Source of the DNA: Nitrososphaerota archaeon
GTDB lineage: Archaea; Thermoproteota; EX4484-205; JAAOZO01
Direction of reading: 5' to 3'
NCBI GenBank assembly: GCA_011605715.1
Contig: JAAOZO010000128.1
Span: 1 to 5,672, forward strand
Length of the DNA: 5,672 nucleotides
A program made the translations under genes and the position numbers. Numbering within the stretch: position 1 is the first letter of the stretch; each line of letters begins with the position of its first letter. This document shows, in pieces, positions 1-5,474 of this stretch. Below the pieces are notes generated by a model that worked only from the letters and a program-made list of their open reading frames with translations, searched no databases and had not been told where the DNA came from.

Positions 1-146
1 GGAATTCTTAGCGCTACTGCAACTTCTTTAGCAACAACTACGCCTCCGCGAGGTATTGCAAGCAAGATTGTATTCTCTTTGTCCTTTACTATAGGCTTAA
101 GCTTCTCTGAAAGTAACCGACCGGCTTCTTCTCTATTTCTAAACAT
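1..146 (-). CDS. Phosphoribosyltransferase-like protein, N-terminal part (truncated by window edge)
   Basis: Partial gene reading leftward off the window; 48 codons are present from the ATG at 146-144. The protein begins MFRNREEAGRLLSEKL and continues into ILLAIPRGGVVVAKEVAVAL. This pattern (an 'F-x-(N/D)-R-x-x-A-G-x-x-L' opening followed by a 'LAIPRGGVxVxxEVAxxL' strand-loop-helix) is characteristic of the stand-alone PRTase-fold proteins of the COG1926 type, annotated as putative phosphoribosyltransferases. The PRPP-binding acidic loop lies further downstream in the family and is outside the window, so substrate and activity cannot be judged. The start is supported by a TATA-like element centred about 26 bases upstream, which would give a leaderless mRNA. 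The gene is divergent from the small ORF at 228-410. The fold assignment is fairly secure; the substrate is unknown. Confidence 0.8.
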   Translation of the reverse strand, partial: MFRNREEAGRLLSEKLKPIVKDKENTILLAIPRGGVVVAKEVAVALRI

Positions 147-165
147 ACTTTGAAGCAAACACGAC

Positions 166-177
166 TAAAATTTAAGC
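166..177 (-). promoter_or_regulatory. TATA-like promoter of the phosphoribosyltransferase-like gene
   Basis: On the minus strand the sequence reads GGCTTAAATTTTAG, an AT-rich archaeal TATA-like box centred about 26 bases before the ATG at 146. That spacing places the transcription start at or next to the start codon, so the message is probably leaderless. The element is nearly palindromic and could also assist plus-strand transcription. Motif and spacing are seen; function is inferred. Confidence 0.5.
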
Positions 178-227
178 CTTTGTAGCATAGTATTATAGAA
201 CCGCTTTAGGATAAGTCGTAAAATCCT

Positions 228-410
228 ATGAGTTCAAAAAAGATAGACGTAAGACTAAGAAATGTTGATACTCTCACAATAAAGTTAAGAGATTCTCCAA
301 TCTCTGCTTCCTCGCCACTAAGCCTACCAAGCATAGGCGAAGAAGCTTCATCTGAAGTTAAGTTTAGTCAAATAAACCTATTCTCTAAGCATATAGCTTT
401 TAAAGGCTAA
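228..410 (+). CDS. Small serine-rich hypothetical protein (60 aa)
   Basis: An open frame of 60 codons from ATG 228 to a TAA at 408-410, filling most of the gap between the divergent phosphoribosyltransferase-like gene and the arginine decarboxylase gene. I do not recognise the family. The first 20 residues alternate charged and hydrophobic positions (KKIDVRLRNVDTLTIKLRD), as in an edge beta-hairpin. The middle is rich in serine and proline (ISASSPLSLPSIGEEASSEV) and probably unstructured, and the tail is hydrophobic and basic. No cysteines, metal motif, signal peptide or membrane segment is visible. An AT-rich element (TATTATAG, about 191-198) lies about 33 bases upstream of the ATG, compatible with a short-leader transcript; no ribosome-binding site is evident. 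It could be a real small gene or a chance ORF; its position in an otherwise empty gap favours real. Confidence 0.45.
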   Translation: MSSKKIDVRLRNVDTLTIKLRDSPISASSPLSLPSIGEEASSEVKFSQINLFSKHIAFKG

Positions 411-440
411 AAACACGTATCTCAAGAAACTAAGAGGGCG

Positions 441-453
441 AAAACTTTATTTT
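441..453 (+). promoter_or_regulatory. BRE/TATA-like promoter of the arginine decarboxylase-DUF89 operon
   Basis: GCGAAAACTTTATTTTG combines a purine-rich BRE-like stretch (GCGAAAA) with a TATA-like CTTTATTT centred about 31 bases before the ATG at 480. Transcription would start around 474-476 and give a leader of only a few bases. This agrees with the absence of a Shine-Dalgarno sequence before the decarboxylase. Inferred from motif and spacing only. Confidence 0.5.
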
Positions 454-479
454 GTACTCATTATTACAAATGCGCAAAA

Positions 480-1037
480 ATGGATACAAATGACCTTGTT
501 GCTAAAGAAATGTTCTTTACAAAAGGCGTCGGAGTACATAAAGAGAAACTCGCAGCATTTGAGCTCGCATTAAGAGATGCAGGAATAGCGGCCTTCAATT
601 TAGTTCCAGTTTCGAGTATAATTCCACCAGGATGTAAGATAATCTCAAGAGAAGAAGGACTAAAGAAATTAAAACCAGGCCAAATGATTTTCGTCGTTAT
701 GGCAAGAAATGAAACAAATGAACCAAATAGGTTAATAGCAGCTAGTGTAGGTGCTGCAATACCCTTAGATGATGAAACCTACGGTTACCTGAGCGAACAC
801 CACTCCTTTGGACAAACAGAAAAGAAAGCAGGAGACTATGCAGAAGACCTTGCAGCATTTATGTTAGCTTCAACTCTGGGTGTACCATTTGATCCAGAGA
901 AGAGCTGGGATGAACAAAAAGAGATTTGGAAGATAAGTGGTAAAAAAGTTAGAACTACTAACATTACTCAATCAGCAATTGGAAATAAAGATGGGCTTTG
1001 GACAGCTGTACTAGCTGCGGCAGTCTTCATACTTTAA
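480..1037 (+). CDS. pdaD: Pyruvoyl-dependent arginine decarboxylase proenzyme
   Basis: Converts arginine to agmatine and CO2, the first step of archaeal polyamine synthesis; agmatine also feeds agmatidine modification of tRNA-Ile in archaea. The 185-residue protein carries the self-cleavage site LVPVSSIIPPG, in which cleavage between Ser45 and Ser46 would leave a pyruvoyl group on the new alpha-chain N-terminus (corresponding to Ser52/Ser53 of the Methanocaldococcus jannaschii enzyme). The conserved blocks MARNETNEPNRLIAASVGAA (74-93), YGYLSEHHSFG (101-111) and the C-terminal VRTTNITQSAIG follow in order; Glu106 corresponds to the catalytic Glu109 of M. jannaschii. The length is typical of the longer archaeal/bacterial branch. 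The ATG at 480 is preferred because it aligns with family N-termini and sits a promoter-length from a TATA-like box; the ATG at 470 is out of frame. It is followed after 2 bases by the DUF89 gene, implying co-transcription. Confidence 0.96.
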   Translation: MDTNDLVAKEMFFTKGVGVHKEKLAAFELALRDAGIAAFNLVPVSSIIPPGCKIISREEGLKKLKPGQMIFVVMARNETNEPNRLIAASVGAAIPLDDETYGYLSEHHSFGQTEKKAGDYAEDLAAFMLASTLGVPFDPEKSWDEQKEIWKISGKKVRTTNITQSAIGNKDGLWTAVLAAAVFIL

Positions 1038-1039
1038 GT

Positions 1040-1930
1040 ATGAGAACATATACAACATGTATTTATTGTGTTACAGATGACATTTACAAAGCTACAGCAA
1101 GCTTACCAGAAGGTAAAAGAAAAGAAGTTTTATTAAAAGTACTAAAGATGATTTTAGAAAAGTACGATGAAAAACAAGAACCTTCTGTATTAATTACAGA
1201 AGCCCACAGAATTCTTAAAAATGTAACAAATACAAAAGATCCATTTTACAGTGCAAAGAAAGTTTCACTAAAAGCTGGAAGAAAAATAGCTAGAAGAATT
1301 TCGAGAGGATTAGATAAGCTAGAAAAAAGAGAAAGACTTCGAACTTTAATTAAAGCTTCAGCGGTATCAAACATTCTTGATATAAGGACAATAGGAGTTG
1401 GATACAAAAATAAGGTTGAAGAGCTGGAAGCACAGTTTTGGAGCTTATTTAAAGAGAAGCTAAAAGTTGACGACAGTAAAAAAATAGCCTCGCTCCTTAT
1501 GGAAGGAGGAAAAGATATAGTTTACCTTCTAGACAACGTGGGCGAGCTTCCACTTGATTCGATGCTAATAAAAGAAATTTCAAAAAACAACAACATAACT
1601 GTAGTAAGCAGGAGCGGTCCAATGACGAGCGATGCTACTTTAGAAGATGTAAAGAAATTTTCAGATATTGAAAAATTTTCAAAAGTAGTGGAGTCAGGCT
1701 CCGATACGCTTGGAATAATATTTGAACAAAGTAATACAGAAGTTGTTGATCTAATAAGGAAGTCAGACATTGTTATAGGTCAAGGGCAAGCAAACTTTTA
1801 CAGTATTTACGATAACGCTGACAAAATAAGAGGAACTGCAATAAGTATGATGTTCACCAAATGTAGTATAGTCTCTAGAATTTTTGGTTATGAGAAAAAA
1901 ATAGGAGTTGCGTGTATAGTAAAAGAATAG
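1040..1930 (+). CDS. DUF89 (ARMT1-like) metal-dependent phosphatase-like protein
   Basis: A 296-residue protein of the DUF89 family, metal-dependent phosphatases implicated in metabolite damage control, hydrolysing phospho-sugars and related phosphometabolites. Family landmarks in order: N-terminal C7xxC10 in an all-helical domain; SAVSNILD (108-114) at the domain junction; the metal-binding DNVGELPLD (165-173; Asp165, Asn166, Asp173); RSGPMTSDAT (191-200); the ESGSDTLG loop (218-225); SDIVIGQGQANF (242-253); and MFTKCSIVSRIFG near the C-terminus. The oddity is Gln248, where I expect Lys in the 'KGQ(A/G)N' motif; the remaining metal ligands look intact. The start at 1040 is chosen because it gives the canonical N-terminus with C-x-x-C and lies 2 bases after the decarboxylase stop. 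The frame stays open upstream to an ATG at 998, but that start would overlap the decarboxylase and add 14 unrelated residues. No separate promoter is evident, so it should share the decarboxylase transcript. Its substrate is unknown. Confidence 0.9.
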   Translation: MRTYTTCIYCVTDDIYKATASLPEGKRKEVLLKVLKMILEKYDEKQEPSVLITEAHRILKNVTNTKDPFYSAKKVSLKAGRKIARRISRGLDKLEKRERLRTLIKASAVSNILDIRTIGVGYKNKVEELEAQFWSLFKEKLKVDDSKKIASLLMEGGKDIVYLLDNVGELPLDSMLIKEISKNNNITVVSRSGPMTSDATLEDVKKFSDIEKFSKVVESGSDTLGIIFEQSNTEVVDLIRKSDIVIGQGQANFYSIYDNADKIRGTAISMMFTKCSIVSRIFGYEKKIGVACIVKE

Positions 1931-1976
1931 GTCTAGACGATAGACGAGAAGAATAAAAGCAACTTTAGTAAAAAGT

Positions 1977-1994
1977 CCGAAAGAGATTTATATG
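1977..1994 (+). promoter_or_regulatory. BRE/TATA promoter of the polyprenol kinase-like gene
   Basis: CCGAAAGAGATTTATATG is the best archaeal promoter match in the window: a purine-rich BRE-like CGAAAGAG followed directly by TTTATATG, with the TATA centre about 25 bases before the ATG at 2015. This spacing predicts a leaderless transcript starting at or next to the ATG and separates this gene from the upstream decarboxylase-DUF89 operon. Confidence 0.7.
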
Positions 1995-2014
1995 TAAGCG
2001 TAAATTGAAAGAGT

Positions 2015-2710
2015 ATGGAGATAATAGGAATCTCGAGTGAAGACATAATAGCAGACCTTCCAATAGTTGCAGTCCTAGTCATCTGGAATCTTTTCGTGAT
2101 TCTTGTGCTGTCTAAAGAAGTTTATAAATTTGCCTTAAGAAAAGGAAGATCAGAACATTCTTCTATGTACTTTTCAAGGAAAGTTATTCACTTCTTAGCA
2201 GGTGGTCTTACAGCGGCTTTATTACCTTTCATCGCCAAAGAACCCTTTTTACCAGCTTTACTAGCTTTTGGATTTGCACTAATGACATACGTACCACATA
2301 AAATTAACAAACTAATGTACTGGTTTCAAGATCCAGAAAATGCTTATGAAGTGGATTTTACGATAGTTTGGGGTATAGTTATTCTTTTAACTTGGTATAT
2401 AGATAAGACCTTTTGGCTTGGAGTAATACCAGTTCTCTTTATGTCTTGGGGAGACGGAATTACAGGAATTATAAGGAATTTAATGTACAACAAACGAACG
2501 AAAGCATGGGAAGGTACAATGGGAATGCTTATACTAGACACCATAATTGGAGCAAAAATGGGTTTAGCAGGAATCATTGCTGCAGTTGTTAGTGCGCTTG
2601 TTGAAAGAATAGAATTCTTGGATGATAACGTTTCAGTTCCATTAGTTAGTCTTATTATTCTACTTATTGCAAAAATTTACTTTACACCGCTCACCATTCC
2701 TTTATTTTAG
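2015..2710 (+). CDS. Polyprenol/dolichol/phytol kinase-like integral membrane protein
   Basis: A 231-residue membrane protein of the SEC59/DGK1/VTE5 superfamily (COG0170), which phosphorylates long-chain isoprenoid alcohols or diacylglycerol, commonly with CTP. Visible motifs: RKVIHFLAGG (55-64), corresponding to the conserved R-K-x-x-H; FMSWGDGITGIIRN (142-155) with Asp147, the family's 'GD' signature; KAWEGTMG (163-170), matching 'K-x-x-E-G-(S/T)'; and VERIEFLDDNVSVPL (196-210), matching 'E-x-x-x-x-D-D-N-x-x-x-P'. About seven hydrophobic segments are apparent, near residues 15-33, 58-74, 78-93, 113-129, 132-150, 176-196 and 206-224. In archaea plausible substrates are dolichol, or geranylgeraniol being recycled for ether lipids; the sequence does not discriminate. 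The ATG is fixed by a strong TATA box 25 bases upstream. The downstream gene begins 68 bases later. Confidence 0.88.
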   Translation: MEIIGISSEDIIADLPIVAVLVIWNLFVILVLSKEVYKFALRKGRSEHSSMYFSRKVIHFLAGGLTAALLPFIAKEPFLPALLAFGFALMTYVPHKINKLMYWFQDPENAYEVDFTIVWGIVILLTWYIDKTFWLGVIPVLFMSWGDGITGIIRNLMYNKRTKAWEGTMGMLILDTIIGAKMGLAGIIAAVVSALVERIEFLDDNVSVPLVSLIILLIAKIYFTPLTIPLF

Positions 2711-2728
2711 CTTAAAAGTACAACTAAA

Positions 2729-2763
2729 GTTTTTGTCGCAAAGTTAAAAAAGTTCTTTTTTCT
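2729..2763 (+). terminator. T-rich segment: possible terminator of the kinase-like gene, overlapping the next promoter
   Basis: Two T-runs (GTTTTTG at 2729-2735 and TTCTTTTTTC at 2753-2762) lie in the 68-base gap after the kinase-like stop codon. Archaeal RNA polymerase terminates at T-rich tracts without needing a hairpin, so these are reasonable release sites. The A-rich segment between them also holds the candidate promoter of the next gene, so read-through between the two genes is equally possible. Confidence 0.35.
2738..2752 (+). promoter_or_regulatory. Weak TATA-like promoter candidate for the adenine deaminase homologue
   Basis: GCAAAGTTAAAAAAG, an A-rich stretch with a possible purine BRE (GCAAAG), is centred about 32 bases before the ATG at 2779 and would give a leader of about 5 bases. 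It is much weaker than the box before the kinase-like gene, so expression may depend partly on read-through from upstream. Confidence 0.35.
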
Positions 2764-2778
2764 AGTTAACGAAAGAGA

Positions 2779-4530
2779 ATGCTAAGAGACTACAAAGGAC
2801 TAAATGAGCTTTATGACCTCGTAGAGGGGAAAAGTAAAGCAACTTTAATTATAAAGGGAGGCAAAGTTTTAAACGTTTATACAGAAGAAGTCATAGAAAA
2901 TGCTGACATTGCAATCTACGACGATAAGATAGTAAAGGTAGGAGACTGTTCAAGTCTTCTAGGAAAAGAAACAAAAGTACTAGACGTAAAAGAAAAATTT
3001 GTTGTTCCTGGTTTTATAGACTCGTTCTTAATACTTGAATCTTCTATGCAGACACCAGCCACCTATGCAAGGTATGCTTTAAGTGGAGGAGTTACAACAA
3101 TAATACTTTTTCCTGCTCCATTGTACAGACTTTTTAAAAAGGAAGGAATAAAATTCTTTGAAGAAGAATTATCAAACACTCCAGTTAGGTTTTATTATAT
3201 GGTTCCTTTGATAGCTGATGAAAAATTATCAGCTATATTGCCAGACCACGAAACTTTCGTTGAATTTCTGCTAAACAAAAAAGTTCTTGGAGTTCTTGGA
3301 TTTTCAAAAAGTTTAGGGGAATTAGACTTCAAGAACGTCATTAACCAATATATCTCTGATTCGATACTGTCAGGAAAACCAGTTGGTGGAATTGCACCAT
3401 TGGATGAAAAGTTAATCGACGTTTTTTCAAACTTAGGACTGAGATTTTTTACCTACATACGAAGTGAAAAAAGTGCAATGAAGGTTCTTAGAAATGGGGG
3501 CTACCTCGTTTTAAGTTTACTTGACCGTTGGAAATTAAAAGAAATTATAGAAATGGTCATCAAAAATAAAGTACCTACAGATGGAATTGTACTTAGTACT
3601 GGGCTATTAGACATAAGAGAACTATCAAAGGGGAAACACTTAAGTAATTTACTGAGTTATATTGTTAATCTAGGGATCGACCCAATTAAAGCTATTAAAT
3701 TTTTAACAGTAAATCCTGCTGGGTTATTTGGAATAGAAAATAAGATTGGATCGATTGCTCCTGGAAAATTAGCAGACATTGTCGTGTTAAAAGACTTAAC
3801 TAAGTTTGAGGTCTATGCAACAATAGTAGATGGAAATATTGTTTTTTCAGACAACGAATTTCGCGTTAGCTCTAAGATTTCAAGTTATCCAAAATATTTA
3901 ACAGAGACTATAATCTACCCTAAGAGTTTAAATTCTGAACTTCTTCAAGTTAATACCACTTCAGGAAATAATGTCAAAGTGAGAGCAATAAAAGTAAACA
4001 ACAAAAATATCTATACAGAAGAAGAGATGGTCGCACTTTCAGTAGTAAAGGGCAAAGTTATGTGCGACATTACGAACGACATCCTACATTTATCACTTGT
4101 TGATAGAAAGGGAGAATACGTACAAAATGCATTCGTAAAAGGAATTGGACTTAAAAAGGGAGCAATGGCTCTAACTTTGAATCTTGGATCTAATGAAATA
4201 ATAGCGATAGGTACCAATGCAAAGGATATGCTCGAAGCGATTAATATTCTAACTAAGATAAATGGAGGTATTTCTATAGTAGAGGATGGACGTAAGGTGT
4301 ATTCGCTTCCTCTACCTCTAGCGGGGTTCATGAGTTTTGAAGTTACAAAGCAACTATTCTTCGAGACTGAAGCGTTGTATAAAAACTTGTCTAAGATTGG
4401 GTGCAAAAATGAAAAAAGTTTACTTGTAATTTCGACATTATCTGATGTGAATATTCCAAAGATTAGAATAACAAGAAATGGACTATTTGACGTAGAAAAT
4501 GGAAAATTTGTAGAAACAGTTATCATTTAG
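2779..4530 (+). CDS. Adenine deaminase (AdeC) homologue lacking the catalytic metal-binding motifs; probable pseudoenzyme
   Basis: At 583 residues this has normal adenine deaminase length and co-linear architecture: N-terminal sheet (ATLIIKGGKVLNVYTEEV, 21-38), PGFIDSFLILESSMQTP (77-93), a barrel ending in FLTVNPAGLFGI and GSIAPGKLADIVVL (324-337), and the AdeC C-terminal domain with GIGLKKGAMAL (455-465), IGTNAKDM, LPLPLAGFMS (510-519) and IPKIRITRNGLFDV (559-572). The residues that bind the metals in true adenine deaminases are replaced: HxH by Phe83/Ile85, DPHE by FPAP (111-114), the bridging Glu by Gly174, the barrel histidines by Ile205 and Thr225, TDD by TGL (274-276), and the C-terminal HDSHN by LGSNE (469-473). 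Adenine deamination to hypoxanthine is therefore very unlikely. The frame is intact with no stops, so it is probably a maintained protein with a binding, regulatory or altered catalytic role that cannot be named from sequence. The start matches the family N-terminal helix. Confidence 0.88.
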   Translation: MLRDYKGLNELYDLVEGKSKATLIIKGGKVLNVYTEEVIENADIAIYDDKIVKVGDCSSLLGKETKVLDVKEKFVVPGFIDSFLILESSMQTPATYARYALSGGVTTIILFPAPLYRLFKKEGIKFFEEELSNTPVRFYYMVPLIADEKLSAILPDHETFVEFLLNKKVLGVLGFSKSLGELDFKNVINQYISDSILSGKPVGGIAPLDEKLIDVFSNLGLRFFTYIRSEKSAMKVLRNGGYLVLSLLDRWKLKEIIEMVIKNKVPTDGIVLSTGLLDIRELSKGKHLSNLLSYIVNLGIDPIKAIKFLTVNPAGLFGIENKIGSIAPGKLADIVVLKDLTKFEVYATIVDGNIVFSDNEFRVSSKISSYPKYLTETIIYPKSLNSELLQVNTTSGNNVKVRAIKVNNKNIYTEEEMVALSVVKGKVMCDITNDILHLSLVDRKGEYVQNAFVKGIGLKKGAMALTLNLGSNEIIAIGTNAKDMLEAINILTKINGGISIVEDGRKVYSLPLPLAGFMSFEVTKQLFFETEALYKNLSKIGCKNEKSLLVISTLSDVNIPKIRITRNGLFDVENGKFVETVII

Positions 4531-4552
4531 GATTTAAATTTTTATTTAAATC
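4531..4552. terminator. Perfect inverted repeat between convergent genes; candidate bidirectional terminator
   Basis: An 8-base perfect stem (GATTTAAA at 4531-4538 and TTTAAATC at 4545-4552) flanks the loop TTTTTA. It starts immediately after the deaminase homologue's stop codon and its last two bases fall inside the TGA stop of the convergent primase-like gene. The stem is AT-rich and would be weak at high temperature, but the T-rich strand content fits archaeal termination in the plus direction. The minus strand has fewer consecutive T residues here. Confidence 0.5.
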
Positions 4553-5462
4553 AAAGATAGCCTTCGTCTTTCAACTTTTTCTCTATATCTCTAATTTTAT
4601 CGCTTATGTCTTCACCCAAATCTCTTTTAGGAGTAACTTTATGTGAAGAAGGATAACCACCAATCTCTAAGAATGCTTTCTTTGCTAAATCGTCTGCTTC
4701 TCCCTTCTCAAAATCTTTCCAACCACTAAAATGGATGTAGCCGTCTATGTCGACCCAAGATAAATTAAAGGAATCGAGCGAATTTCTTTCTATTACTACA
4801 GCGACCCTATCTAAGTTCCTATGTAGAGACAAAGGAGCTGTAAAAACCCTTTGTGGATCAATTTCATTGTCAACTCTAACACCTATTGGTAGATCCTTCC
4901 TAATTTTTCTTATTATGTACTCAGTAACTGAATAGGCTAAGTCAAGAGGATGAATCTTTTTATAAATTTCTGGAGAAAACGCATTGTCGTTTATGTGTAT
5001 ATGCATTCCTTCGCCACTCCACTTGAACATCACAGATTTAGAAACATTTTCTGATTCAAGTGCTTTTAATATTAGTTTAGCTGCAAAGATAGCTAGCCTC
5101 CAATCGTCTTTTTCAAGGTCGATATCCCAAGTTGGCATTGCAGCAATAGCATTGCTTAAGTCTTTTACATCTTCTTCGAGCAAAACTCTGTTGAAACGAA
5201 GCACACTTGAATAAAAAGTTCTTGGAAAAAATATTTTTAAGCTTTTCATTATAGCTTCAATGTCATCTGGATCACCTATGGCTAGTGGATGCCCATTCTT
5301 TTTGTACCTAAACATTAGGTTTCTGTTCTTCTTGTCTTTTCTTTGACAATGAACGGCGATCCACCTGTTTTTCGAAAACGAAAATATCTCTTCTTTAACT
5401 TCTCTCTTTGAGTAGTGCTCTACTACTTTTTCAAAATCTACCTGTTTTGGCGGCGATGTCAT
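4551..5462 (-). CDS. Archaeo-eukaryotic primase (AEP) superfamily protein, PriS-like without zinc motif
   Basis: A 303-residue protein with the catalytic core of archaeo-eukaryotic primases, which make RNA/DNA primers or act as primase-polymerases. Motif I is TWDIDLE (111-117; Asp113 and Asp115); motif II is WSGEGMHIHI (148-157; His154 as the nucleotide-binding His); motif III is EIDPQRVFTAPLSLHRN (200-216), matching PriS 'D-x-x-R-L-x-R-x-P-x-S-L-H-G' with Asp202 as third metal ligand. The PSSV-like FYSSVLRF (83-90) before motif I also fits PriS. Unlike replicative PriS there is no cysteine/histidine zinc motif: only Cys39 is present, and motifs I and II are just about 34 residues apart. The C-terminus is charged and helical (282-303). 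This suggests a PriS paralogue or a LigD/PrimPol-like enzyme rather than the main primase. Its ATG is 12 bases after the preceding gene's stop, implying co-transcription. Superfamily is secure; specific role is not. Confidence 0.82.
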   Translation of the reverse strand: MTSPPKQVDFEKVVEHYSKREVKEEIFSFSKNRWIAVHCQRKDKKNRNLMFRYKKNGHPLAIGDPDDIEAIMKSLKIFFPRTFYSSVLRFNRVLLEEDVKDLSNAIAAMPTWDIDLEKDDWRLAIFAAKLILKALESENVSKSVMFKWSGEGMHIHINDNAFSPEIYKKIHPLDLAYSVTEYIIRKIRKDLPIGVRVDNEIDPQRVFTAPLSLHRNLDRVAVVIERNSLDSFNLSWVDIDGYIHFSGWKDFEKGEADDLAKKAFLEIGGYPSSHKVTPKRDLGEDISDKIRDIEKKLKDEGYL

Positions 5463-5474
5463 TTCATTAGCATT

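Noticed and set aside
470..479. Alternative ATG just before the decarboxylase
   Set aside because: It is out of frame with the decarboxylase; the ATG at 480 matches the family N-terminus.
998..1039. Upstream in-frame ATG extending the DUF89 protein by 14 residues
   Set aside because: The extension overlaps the conserved C-terminus of the decarboxylase and adds residues not typical of the family; the ATG at 1040 gives the standard DUF89 N-terminus.
1522..1770. Minus-strand open frame opposite the DUF89 gene, and similar ones at 2344-2577 (minus) and 4747-4935 and 4984-5214 (plus)
   Set aside because: Each sits antisense within a well-supported gene, has no family features and has no promoter-like sequence of its own.
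1931..1947. Palindrome GTCTAGAC and tandem TAGACGA repeat after the DUF89 stop
   Set aside because: Two copies of a 7-base unit and an 8-base palindrome are easily expected by chance, and neither is placed like an operator relative to the promoter at 1977-1994.
4011..4526. Long minus-strand open frame (171 codons) opposite the deaminase homologue
   Set aside because: It lies wholly opposite a recognisable AdeC C-terminal domain and its translation is low-complexity Ser/Ile/Pro-rich with no motif, as expected of an antisense shadow.
2779..4530. Deaminase homologue as a decayed pseudogene
   Set aside because: All 583 codons are open, and structural motifs remain conserved while only active-site motifs are substituted; random decay would damage both alike.
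5460..5474. Mini-ORF ATG CTA ATG AAA TGA on the minus strand overlapping the primase-like start codon
   Set aside because: It encodes only four residues; translational coupling is possible but there is no evidence for it beyond the overlap.
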